In this document: positions 10,301 through 22,300 of the stretch, piece by piece
Numbering within the stretch: position 1 is the stretch's first letter
Layout: each line of letters starts with the position of its first letter
Program-made: the position numbers and the translations under genes
From: Pocillopora verrucosa
Taxonomy: Eukaryota > Cnidaria > Anthozoa > Scleractinia > Pocilloporidae
Reading direction: 5' to 3'
Assembly (NCBI RefSeq): GCF_036669915.1
Contig: NC_089318.1
Coordinates: forward strand, 23,404,725-23,468,724
Length of the DNA stretch: 64,000 nt
Notes under the pieces: generated by a model
Told to the model about the DNA's origin: nothing
Database searches by the model: none
The model's input: the letters and a program-made list of their open reading frames with translations, nothing else

Positions 10301-13300
10301 CCAGGAGTTATATAAATGGGTAATGCCAAATTGTCATGGAATCTTGACAAAATGCAAGACATCTTACTCGACTTCTTTGATTGTGCAAATTCATGACATA
10401 AAGGAACCAATTAGATTTAAAATTAGTTGTGACTGTTGTAATTTGCTTCAAAATTCTTTTGTTTTCAGGAGATGATGAGCCAAGTGAAAGTCTAGTCTCC
10501 TTAATTGTGGCACCTGTATCAGAACGTTTTGCATCAATACCGCAATTGACAGTATCTCGCATAGCAGGACTACAGGATTTCTTTACTCATTACAAACCTG
10601 ATCAGTCTCATGCTAATTCTGTTGGATCAGAACCCAGCAACATAAGTTTGTCTGGGAGTGACAATCATGTCACACATCTAGAATCCATTAACCAAACAGG
10701 TGAGTCATGTCAGTAGTGTTTACAATAATATCTGTGTGACCTGATTGTGATTTATATACTATTCCAGGATTAAACATGTGTGATACAGGTCAGGTGGTTT
10801 GATTCAATTACTGAATGGTCTCATGCGACAAAGGTGGTTTAATGCAATTATTGAGTGGTCTCATGTCAGACAAAGGGATAAGTTCACTTCATGCCATTTG
10901 ATCACTTAAAAAGTAGTATCTTGTCAGAACTGATAAACTTATAGAGCCCTACTAACAACACAGTTATAGTATGTAATCACAGTATTTTTAAATGCATTAA
11001 GCTTAGGTGACATGTAAAGTACTGATAAACAGTTCTTGTGTTCTCTTAGCATCAGGATTATGTAAAGGACACTGATAAAATGATGAAAAATGTTGCCTTT
11101 TTCTTCACACAAGTGCTGACAATTAATACATTGTTTAACTATTATTGAGAGTGGCAGTCTCAATGATCTGTGCGTCCACACTAATGAGCACAAGATTGAA
11201 TAATTCAGTCAGTTGCACCTTCTGCCAGGTGTCCTTAGGATGGGAAACTCTTTCAGTTTTCAAAAGCTTCAGTATGACATATGGTTAACATGTGTATTTT
11301 AAGACACATCTTGGTGTGGATGTATGGTAAATGGTGCAGTTTACATTTACACTTAATTTGACTCCTGTTGGCCAGGGTAAAGAATATCATAAATTATGTG
11401 TCACCATTTAAATTAGGATCTAAACATGCACCCAGAGGTTTTCTTTGATTGTATTGAAGTTTTAATTAATTCCTAGTGACTGTTATGAGATAGCTAATTA
11501 GTGACACCACTGAGGTCATTAAAATTTCATCTACTTAAGGCCAGACTTTCTTCTTCCAGGTGTTGGTGATTTACTGGGTGGAGCAGTAGACCTGACTGAT
11601 GATAACAAAATGATAAAAAGGGTATGTGACCATACAATGTAACATGTCATGTCATGATACAGTATAGACCCACTTCTCCCTCATGCCTGTCGCACATATC
11701 AGTGCTAGTTCACCACGGTTGGTGTCAGCACCAGTGCTGTAGTCTGTTCATTTTCTCATGAAATCACACAGCATGAGATTCATGACACCAAAGGACAATT
11801 ACTTGTCATGTTATCATTTTTAGCAACTAGTGGACTTGAGCAGGTAGGACATGCCTAATTTCTGTCTTGAGATGGCGAGATATAAAGACAGATTTGTAAA
11901 TGTGACACAAAAAGAATGAGTCATTAGGGTTAAGGAACTAAATATAAATCTTTCTTGCACCCTCATTGTAATAGAAGTTTTCCTTTCAACATTAAATAGT
12001 AATGTCACATTTAATGGTGTGACTGTGATGTAATTTTGTTAAGTTAATAAACTGGAGAAGCTTTAATTAGTTTTTTTAAATTTTGTAAAACTTGCTCATC
12101 ATGTTCTTTTTCTTCTGAAAAATTTAACAGGGAAAAGAAAGTGTTGTTAGTGATTCACATCTTCCAGAATTCCTCAGAAGGTGATAATCCTTTTTCATTT
12201 TCATTTTGAAAGGAGTGTTTAGTAAATAGTTGAAACAAAAGAGAGATTTAATTTGAGTTATAATCTTGATGATACAATAAGCTCAATGTAGAGAGTCAAA
12301 GAGGAAATGTACAATCCTGTGCACTTAAATCTATTTTAAGTTTTAAGAAATGTCTCGGAAACCCTCCCACACAGGTTTTTTTTCAATGTGTTCCTCTGAT
12401 TTCAACCTCAACACCCCTTCAACTCCCCTCCCTGGGGACTTCAGTGCGGTCTCATATATTCCTTTACAACACTGTCCTGTGGAGCAGGTGTAATTTTGGT
12501 GAGCAAGAGCTCAGTATTTTCTTACAAAAAATTAGGGCCACCATCTTTGCTTTTAATGGGAAATAAACTTGTACCAAGGGGGGGGGGGGGGGTTTGGAGG
12601 TAGTGTCTTTAGGCAAGCATCTTTTTGCTCTTCCCCTTCCCCCTGCACCTACCACCCACTCTAACTTCAAATCAAACATGACTGGTTGGATAAACAATGG
12701 CAAGCTTGTAAGGTTTGCTAGCACTAATAAGACGCCTGCACTGCAGGCTATTACAACACTTTTGTCTATGAATCTTCCACACCACCTCTCTTCAAAAGTT
12801 GACATAGATCTTAGTCATACTCCTTCTTTATCATACTTGTTGTGGTTTTGTAAACTTTTATCGAAAACCACACAAAAATTTCCACCACACTATTTTCACA
12901 AATTGCTTTTAGAATTACTCATTAATTTAAATAGAATGATATATCTTTTTATTATCGGGAATTCTTGAATGTGAATTTTCAAAGATTGAGTCTGCTATCT
13001 CTTTTTAATTCTTTAAATAATCAATTCTTTGAATAATTTGACGAAATTTGTCTTATTTTCCTGCGCCAGTGAGAGTTTGGAGGGAATGCTCCAAAAAGTG
13101 ATGGACATCTACCAGGCCACTGAAGGAACTGACAACTGGACTTCCCAAGGAAATACAAAGTATGTTGGAAACTGTTTTGATTGATGTGCACATGCCATAG
13201 TATACAACACATTCAAGTGTGGTACCATCTTCTAAGGAGTTAAATTGCATAAAAATGGTTGATTTCAGTTAAAATTAAATGACAGGTGTTTACTTCAAGT

Positions 13301-16300
13301 GTCCTTTGTACAGATCTGTCTGTTTTGGAAAGGATAGGATATTTCATTTTGTTGATAGAAGCATTCATCAGCAGTGGCGATAAATCGTGCAAGAGCTTTT
13401 GTTTATAGCATGCATGAAGAGAATAATGAAATTTACTGATACTAGCTAGGGAAAGGCCATAAAGAATATTTTCTGTGTGTAGACTAAAACGAGTGTTATA
13501 ATATACATTAACCCTTTGCAACACTCCTTAAGGAAAGGATGTTGTGAATATCCATTCTGTTCTCTGCAGAGTGAGAAGCAGGAAGCAATTTTGTGGACTC
13601 CGAGATGACATACTTTACTTGTGAAACTACTCCTGCTGTTTAATATTTAATCAAGGATTTACTCATCTTATGTTTCTAAAGGGGTCTGGATATTCTAAAA
13701 CGACCACCTATGGCAGGAGAGCGACCTTGGGATTGCTATAGAGCAACTTCAGTGATAAATGTGCCACTTGACTACATTTTGGCCTACATTTACGAATTGG
13801 ATTTCAGAGGGGAGTGGGACGACATGTTCCTCAAAGGTATTCAATATCAGTTTCTTGTAAGCTGCCAAGACTGGTGTTGTACAACATTACAAACCTCATT
13901 TAACCCTTTAACTCCCAAAAGTGATCAACACATAACATCTCCCCACAATATCCATACATTATCCAGCAAAAAGGTCATGAGATTACTCAGACTTATCAGA
14001 TAGAAGTTGTCATCTTGATCTAACACCACATTCTTCTAACTAATTTACAAGGAAATTTCTAGCAGCTGGAGGGGAGAATTAACATTCAGATATTGGGAGT
14101 TGAAAGGGTTGAACACCAGACCCAAAATTCAATGAAACAATGTTAATTGTCGTCCAATACCTGCTTGATAAAGCTTAATGGTACATCAGCTCAAGAAGTG
14201 GCTCTGCTTATCTTATGTAAACGGTTGAGAATTAACTTACATTGCCTAATTTGAAGCGAAAAAGAAAGAGGATTCTACATCAGACAAAAAATGGCAGAAA
14301 TCTATTTTTTTATTGGTGATTGTAGCACTCAGTTGAGTTCTTTGATGCTTCATATCCTCAGGCTCTTAACCTGTGGTGAAGGTGCAGTTTTGCTAAGAAA
14401 GCACAGAGTGTTTCTTTGAAAAATGTTCAGCTATCATCTTTGAATTTTAATGTTGAGGGAGATGGGGGGAAACAAAGACTTAAACACAGCAAGCTTGTAA
14501 TGCTTACTTGCCCTCTCCAACAAAAATTCCTGCACTACAGACTGACATGCTCCAGTTTGGATTAAAGTCAAAAGGTGCTACCTTATTTTTTCCTTTTTTT
14601 TACCTCTTTCTGCCTAAGTCTTGTAGCCAAAATCATTACTTTAAGTGTTCCACATTAACCTATCACTAGCCAAAAACCAGATTTTCACTGTTCTTGCATT
14701 GTTCAAATAGTACATTCATCTTATAAATGAGACCTCGCTTTACTCTGGTGTTGACTTCTGTAAATAAGAAATGTCTTAAAAAAGGAAAAACAAACAACAA
14801 CCAAATCGAGTCGGAATCAATTGTAAACAAGCTGTGATAGAATCACCTAGGTTCTAAAGTTTCTCAGGTAGAAAAAATCGTGCATTCCCCTGCAATCAGC
14901 ATCAGTTGGGCTAATTAGTCTAGGGTAATGCATTCAGATGCCTTCATTAGCTTTCCTTTGGTTTGAATAAATGATAGTGCAGATCTAAAGCGAAGGATAA
15001 GCTCCTGTTAGGATCCTCTCCCAGCCTATTTACTTCCAGCTCTCTGATGATAAAATCTTCTCCATAAATTTCATTTCTAAGCTCTTCAGAAATGCAGGCT
15101 GGTGGCCTCATTCCTCGGTCAACTTCATAGTAATGACTTTCTAACATATAGTTTCCATCGCTTGCGAGAAGTGAACGCATCTTTTTCGTGTATCGTTTGC
15201 CATTATCGTTGAATGCAGGAGCAACAGCAGACAAAGATCCGCGGTCCCAAACAGCGTCAAATCTGCCACCGACATCATCTTCCGTAACACTGAACAGATT
15301 ACAGCAAAAGATTGTGATATCCTTTTCGTTGCACTTGTACTTGTCCACAGGTTCGCTTTCCGCGGCCATTTTAACGATTTCCACGGTGAAACTCAGATTA
15401 TTTTCTAAGAAAAAATTTTCTATTGCTTTTTTAGCAACCTCTACCCCTATTACAGCGTGTCCTTGGTCGGCTAACCACAACATATCGACTGACTTGCCGC
15501 AGAGAGGCACGAATACACGCACTTTCGCTCTTCCACCAGTGAGCTCGTCAACATACTTAATTAGATATGCGTTTACTTCTTGCCGATGCCAGCCAGTATT
15601 CCCTTCCTTCCAACGATCGGTCCAAAATTCAGCTGTAGTTGAATCCTTTTCTTCAGACATTCTTCTACAGTTCTGCTGCTCCGGTGCTATTCGATTTCAC
15701 GAGGAAATGTTCCGTCGTTACGTAATGGCGACGGCTTGGTAACCACGCATTTTAGAGTACCCCAGCAAGAATTTGGTCCCAGGCATTTTCGGTGTCTGCT
15801 GTCAATTTTGCCTCACCTCATATGCCACTGACTGGCATTTTACCTTCAGTCATCTTGAGACTTAACCCCATCTCATATTGGAGAACGATTGTTGGTTTAA
15901 TTTGTGTTAGTACAACTGCTCTGGTGATTATAAAGGTGTGCGCGCTCTGATTGTTCGAGGATTCCCTCGTAGACGATACCATAACCGTTAAATTAAGAAT
16001 CGGTTCATTGTAAGCGTGATTATATATCGAGTTATGGATGGATGAGTGATAGGAAATTTGGAGAGCATGCGACAAGCGCAAGAGTTGCTCGAGAAGTCGC
16101 ACAATAAATTCTAGTGGTAACTGGCTGCCATTCTTGATAGAAGTAATCAAAATAATTTTAATGAAAGACCCGAAAAGTTTTTTTTTTATTTACAGAACAG
16201 TTTCGACAGCAGAATGAATTTACAACAGAATTCGAAAGTACCGGAGCAATTATATTACGGCAATTGTTCACCTTCGAATTCGGCGAATAATCGTGAAATA

Positions 16301-19300
16301 ATCTGATGTATTACTTTTACAGGCGAAACTGTGGAAGAAATTGATCCTATTACAAAGGTAAGTTTCGGTTAAGATGATCTTTGCAAGTATCATTCATTTC
16401 GGATCAGGGATTATAAAATTTTTTTTTACGAAAATTTGACAGTTTCTTGTTGTGTCACTTGCTCTGAGCGTCACGCAATGGTTGTGTCACTTGTTTGAGC
16501 GTCACGCAATGGTGCTGAAAAAAGACAAACTTTTGGAAAGAAGCACAGGACAACAACTTGCAAATCATGCTTTTTATTCGTTAAGTGAAGTGAATTAGAT
16601 ATGAATGTTTTTGTTTTAACATCGTATTGCCTTAACGCGAAATTTTGCCTCGATCCTCACAACTTTTCGTCATTCTTTCAGGTCAACCGACTGGAGTACA
16701 AACCACAATGGCCAGCTAGCGGTCGGGACTTCTGTGTCATAGCTATTCTCCGAGAGATTGATGAAGGCGTAATTGCCGTGGCTTCTGAGGCGGTGTGTGC
16801 TTTAAGCGTTATTTTTTTACGTTTTATCAGTTAAATGAAACTCTTTTTGTGTGAGTCCGGCAGCTTAGTGTTAAGCATGCTGAAAGGCGGAACGATTGAT
16901 TCGTGTACATTGTTTTATATACTTGGACAAGACACCTTACTGTTATAGTGACCCTCTGACTCCCACGTGGTTATGAATAGGTATCCGTGCACTGAGCGAG
17001 ATATCCGGTAAATCCCTATAAGGTAGTCTATAATGGGTGGGTGGTCGTGGGAGACGCCGCCGGTGGCTGGACTTCAGGTCGAAAGGGTCTGGGAACGAAA
17101 TCTGGCCGGGTCTCTGTGTTGTGTTCCTGGGCAGAAAATTTCACTTCAACTTGCCACTCTCATACCAAGAAGTAGAATGGTACCAGCGAACGGCAGGAAA
17201 ACCCGATGAAAAGATAAGGGTGGGGTAGGGGAAGTAGGGGGGGGGGGGGGTAACCCTGGGATGAACTAGCGTCTCTTGTGCTTTTCTCCTCCTTTGGAGT
17301 TGTTAACTTGAAATAATTTTTTTTTAATGTTAAAAAGGCGGAGACATTTCAGATAGCTTACAGGGGAAAGGAAATAGAGCTACAGAGCTTGTGAATGCTA
17401 AAACTTGCACGCGGGCCCTGTAACCAGTACCTGTGTATAGATGGTCGCGAATAGAAATGTAAAAGCTAGTGCACAGCTATTTAGGCCATAAATGACATAA
17501 TTTCTCTGTAATGTTCGCAGGTAGAGCATGAGAGGTGTCCAGAAAAGAAAGGAATTGTTAGGTATATAATAACTTATAACTTTTAATACAAGGCCCGATG
17601 TCTTGTCCGTCTCTGTCACCGACAGGGCTTTTCAGGACAATAGTCCATTTTACAATCGTGTACTTGGTTGCCAAGCCTTTGAATAGGAGTGAGGCTAAGG
17701 GTGACCTTGTTATGATACAAACCTTGCTGCATTTTCAAATGTAAATTACTTTGTTATCATGCTAACTAGATACTGGTCTCTATCTCAACAAGGTCACCTT
17801 CAGCCTCACTCCAAATCAAGGCTTGGCGACTAAGTGCACAACTGTAAAATGGCCCATTCTCACTCGGTCGATCAGACAGTTAAAGCACCAAGCATTACAA
17901 AGGTGTACAGTGGGGCCCTCCTTTTTGAGTGAATGCAATTCATAGCAAGTTACTGCGTTTGTGTCTGTTGTTCTATCCTTGTCGTGATGAAGGATAGTAA
18001 ACAGTGAAGATTTTTCCGAGAGACAGAGAAGTGTCCTTAATCTGTTTCACTTCTCGAGTACAATAGTCGTCTTACTCCTCCTTTGCTTGGCCCTCTTGCT
18101 CTATATTACGGAAGAAAAGATTGCTAGAAGTCGAATGTTGATCGTGCTAACTCGTGCGATTGTGCGCCAAAACTCCCTCCAAAGTCGTCTTGCTAGTAGA
18201 GACATGCCTGGCTCTGAGAGGAAGGCGCCCGGTCTTCTCAAGGGAATGATGATGTCTTCAAATTGAGCTGTTTCAGCCTTTGTAGGCACACCAAGGGTGC
18301 AGACCTGATGGCTCCCTTTTTTTCTTTATTTTACCGATAGCAGGGAAACTTCGCGCCATTACCCGTTTACTCTCGGTATGTAACACGCGATCAGTTGTCC
18401 CTCGAGATGACACAGGTGTCTTCTTCAGATAAAGTTATCGGCGTCTCCACGTTTAAGGCGACTCTCGCTCGCGATATTATTTTAACTTGCATGGCCGATC
18501 GCGTGAGATACAAGCAATCGCGCGTCTTATATATTAATGGTGGTGTTTGTTGTTTCAGAGCGGAGATAATCACGGGCGGTTTTGTGGTTAAAGAACTGAG
18601 TAGTGATCCTCCAAGTTACGTTGTAACGTACATGACTCGCGTTGATTTAAAAGGTAAGTAAAATAGCTTTTTGTCTATGCAATCTTCCCAGCTATTTCCA
18701 CGCGTGGACAAATGTGGGAACAGGTTTCCTTTGCACGGGAGTTCTATAACACACTCGGGGCTTTTAAAATGTCCTAACGGTTTTGAGAAAGGGTTTTGAG
18801 ATCCGTGGAATTATGATTAGAACTCAATGTAACTTGTCGCTATGGCTGGGAGTTTTTCAAAAAGTCGTGGAAGCTATGGTGCTACTACAGGCGGAACTGA
18901 TTAAAAATCAAACATTTTGAGACCACGGGTTAAAACAAAAACTCTTTTATGATACATAGATTTAAAATTGAGGGTTCCTCTCCTTAATTTGTGAAGGTTA
19001 AGCGCTTATCGGGGGTTCTTTACGTACGTTTCAGGAAATCTACCTGCTCGACTTGTGAACAGAGTGCTATCATCTCAGCCTCAGGCTCTCGCGGTTTTAC
19101 GAGATAAACTCGAGGCTTGTTATCAAGCTGAAGTGGAGGTTGACGGCTTGGACACATCGCAACTTCGAAGAGAAGGCACTGAATTATGTACGGCGTTAAT
19201 GAAAGCCAAATCGTCTCAGCAACCGCAGCCGGATGTTGAAAGGGAGGAGAAAGTGTCTTTACAAGGCTGGAGCTTACTGGAGACGCAAGATACCGACAGT

Positions 19301-22300
19301 GTGCATTCTTCTGAAATGACGGATAGGTTCGACCCAAATAATATATCGGTAAGAAGGACACAGGTTTACCCTGTAGTTTGGTTCGATAGTAGTCGAAAGA
19401 ACCTGTTCACAGTGTTCTCGGGCAAAATACGTTGATCACACGGTGCCTATCTCCACCCACAAGAATGAATGGGTATCGAAAACCTACAAGGTAACTCCTC
19501 GATAGACTGGCAACCAGTCCAGAGGGGGGGAGTAGCCAGTAGCGGATCCAGAGCTTGAGTTAAGTTGGGGTCCGGTTTTTTTGTCGCTTACCCTGCCGAC
19601 TTTTCTTCCTTTTACGATTCTTTCTTCTTTTTTCTCGGATTTGTTGTTGTCGTATTGGTATTGTTTCGACGGTGAGACGAGGTGAAAGAACGTGCTAGAA
19701 GAAACTAAGGAGTTCTGCATAGCTTTAAACTAATTATGGCTGGCTCTAAATGCTTTTCTTTTCTGTATCATTACCACTATTGTTAACGACCACCAATCGG
19801 TTTGGATTAATCTTAAGTCTAGTTTTCTACATGATCACTTTGATCGAAATTACGGCCAAAATTTTCGAGACGATTAAGGCGACCTGGGCAATCCTACGGA
19901 AACAAGGCCCAGGTACGAGCTCGGCTCAACCCAGCCTACTTCGATCTTCGCGATTGTCTCGACCGCTATGATCTTAAGGCCTAGTTTCCATAAAATCATC
20001 TCGATCGCTCGAGCCTAGGGCGATCGTAAGTAGTACACTGTAAACAAGCTTGCTAACGTTGACAACTCTTAATGTAACTTTTCATCTTCACACATCAGCA
20101 AGACTCAGGGGAAATGTTTCCAATTACAGACGAACAAATGAAGTTTTCACACGGTAAGAGACAGATACAGGTCATTTTTTCAGTATGTTGAATTTATAAC
20201 GCGTAGGAGTGACCCTTCCAAAAGGTCCAGAAGAATTCGGAAAAAGTGGAGCGGACAGATGTCAAATTTTTTGCCGATACAATCTTTTTAAATTTTAATC
20301 AGCTTTGTTTGAGCATGCTTTGAGTTTCCTGTTGTTTTTTGCTTGCAATTTAAACCGATATTACATTGATTTATATGCTTTCATGATATGCCTTCCATGA
20401 CTACTTTATAGATGATTGTAAAAAATGCTAAGAATAGAAAAGTATTCATTCTCACCACATTGTTTTGCTTTGACAGTGGACAGACATCAATTGGATTATC
20501 GAACGCTTAGCAATCAAGCGGCTGCCAACCTTCTAGGGGAGGTAATAACTATGTTATTCAAAAGATTTGATTGCACTCCAACTCCATACCCAAGCATCTT
20601 TTGCGTCAACCATACTTTTTATACTTTCCATCGTACCCACATTAAGATCTTCCCGTTGAGGTGATGGAAGTCCTGGGCCTCGCCCTAGTATTAGTTATAC
20701 GAGATGACAAACCCATAGGGTTACGCCCATTGAATACTTCAAACTGAAAAGAGTCCTTACGGAGTTTGTTTTGAGCTGAGGAAACCTCATATATACTTGG
20801 CAGATGCGCAAGATTTTGAGGACGTTTCTCAAAAAAGTAGGTTCGAGTCATACAGTTTTTTCAGTTAGAACGCGTTTTTGCCAATTTCTTCTCTTTCGTT
20901 GTCAAAAATATTAAGGATGAGAAAGTTTTTAGTGTCTTTTACTGTAAGTGGATAATAGTTTAGAGACCGGAGCTCGAGTTAGAGCATTTAGTATTAATTG
21001 AGTTGATAACGTAAATTGGCCACCGTGACGAGTTTAGAAGCTGACGTTTCGAGCGTTAACCATTCGTCAGCTCGAAACGTCAGCTTTTAAACTCTTTACA
21101 GTGGCCAATTTACGTTATAAACTCAGTTGATAGTACTAAGTTACCCTGTTATACGCTCGCACCGACGCAGTTTCTTTAGAAAATTACCCCCTTTATTCAT
21201 TATAAAACTGTTGTCAAAGGTTTAGCATATTAAGAATCTTTTGCTTAATCTGATAATCCCTAGAATGAATGAACTTAGTTTATTTTTTTATATGCCTAGG
21301 TACAACTGGCTTCTCAAGTAGAGATATCGGTGTCAGAAGAGATGGGTGGGCAGGCCAGTCAGGGGAGAGAAGGGGAGTGGAGGTACGTCGTGAACGTCAC
21401 TCATTAGCTTGTCCGGTTTGGTTTCTTTTTGTTCACAAGACAGTACTCACGCTGCGCGGCAGAGCGAGCCCCGGAGTCGGTGCACTATTTAGAGCTGTTT
21501 TTAATTTAGCCGCTTAAAGGAACACAATTTTTTCGCGCGACGCAGTCAATTATGTTTCCAGTATCATTGGAATCTTTTGAAGATCTGATTATTAGAAAAT
21601 AGCAGCGAGCCAACACAGCGACATAAAAACTGGAAACCAAGTTAAAATTGGGGACAGCTGTTTCGAGCTGGTTGGGTCTTGCCAACTTTACTAAATTCAC
21701 ACAACCTGAGATGAAATTAAAATCCAATCTGCGTTTGTCACACAATGTTTCACTATTCATCTTTGCGGTGGTTTGATGTAGAAATCAGATCATGAACATG
21801 TGGCTAATCTTTGATCATCTCTCTGTTTTTCCGAATATTTACGAGCTTTATTATTTTTCCACGAGTTACCCTTTCTATCGCAACTTGCTCTCTCTCTTTG
21901 TTTTCTTTTAGTTATCGTAGCATCGAAAAAGACGTCGTGATATTACAGAAGACAGGAGATAAGATTCACAGGTTAGGACATTTTGTTCTGGAAGGGTCTT
22001 CTTTTTAGTGAAACAACTGCTTTAGCGAATTCGGAAACGCCTTCCTCTCGAGTGACAGTCTGTCGTCGAGACAAAAAACTGAGATGCAAGAACTAATGGT
22101 GAAGAAATCCGCTATTCGTCTAGTCGATAATCAGCGACTTATTTTACATTTCCACCCACCCAGTCAAGTATTGACTGAGCGAGAGAGCGAGCTAACAGTT
22201 GTTAAGAAACGTTTGAAGGTCTCTTTGTGTAATGTTCCCCAGGTCTTAGATATTATTTGACGTCTGGGTTATGCGGTTTATGACTTTCTATGTATTTGCA

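Noticed and set aside
12464..12805. 113-codon minus frame and 124-codon plus frame (12594-12968)
   Set aside because: Both lie in intron 8 of the START gene around a poly-G tract and a dispersed repeat also seen near 14490-14590; no conserved protein.
15188..15742. 184-codon plus-strand frame
   Set aside because: It is antisense to the TPMT-like gene, whose minus-strand frame carries clear family motifs.
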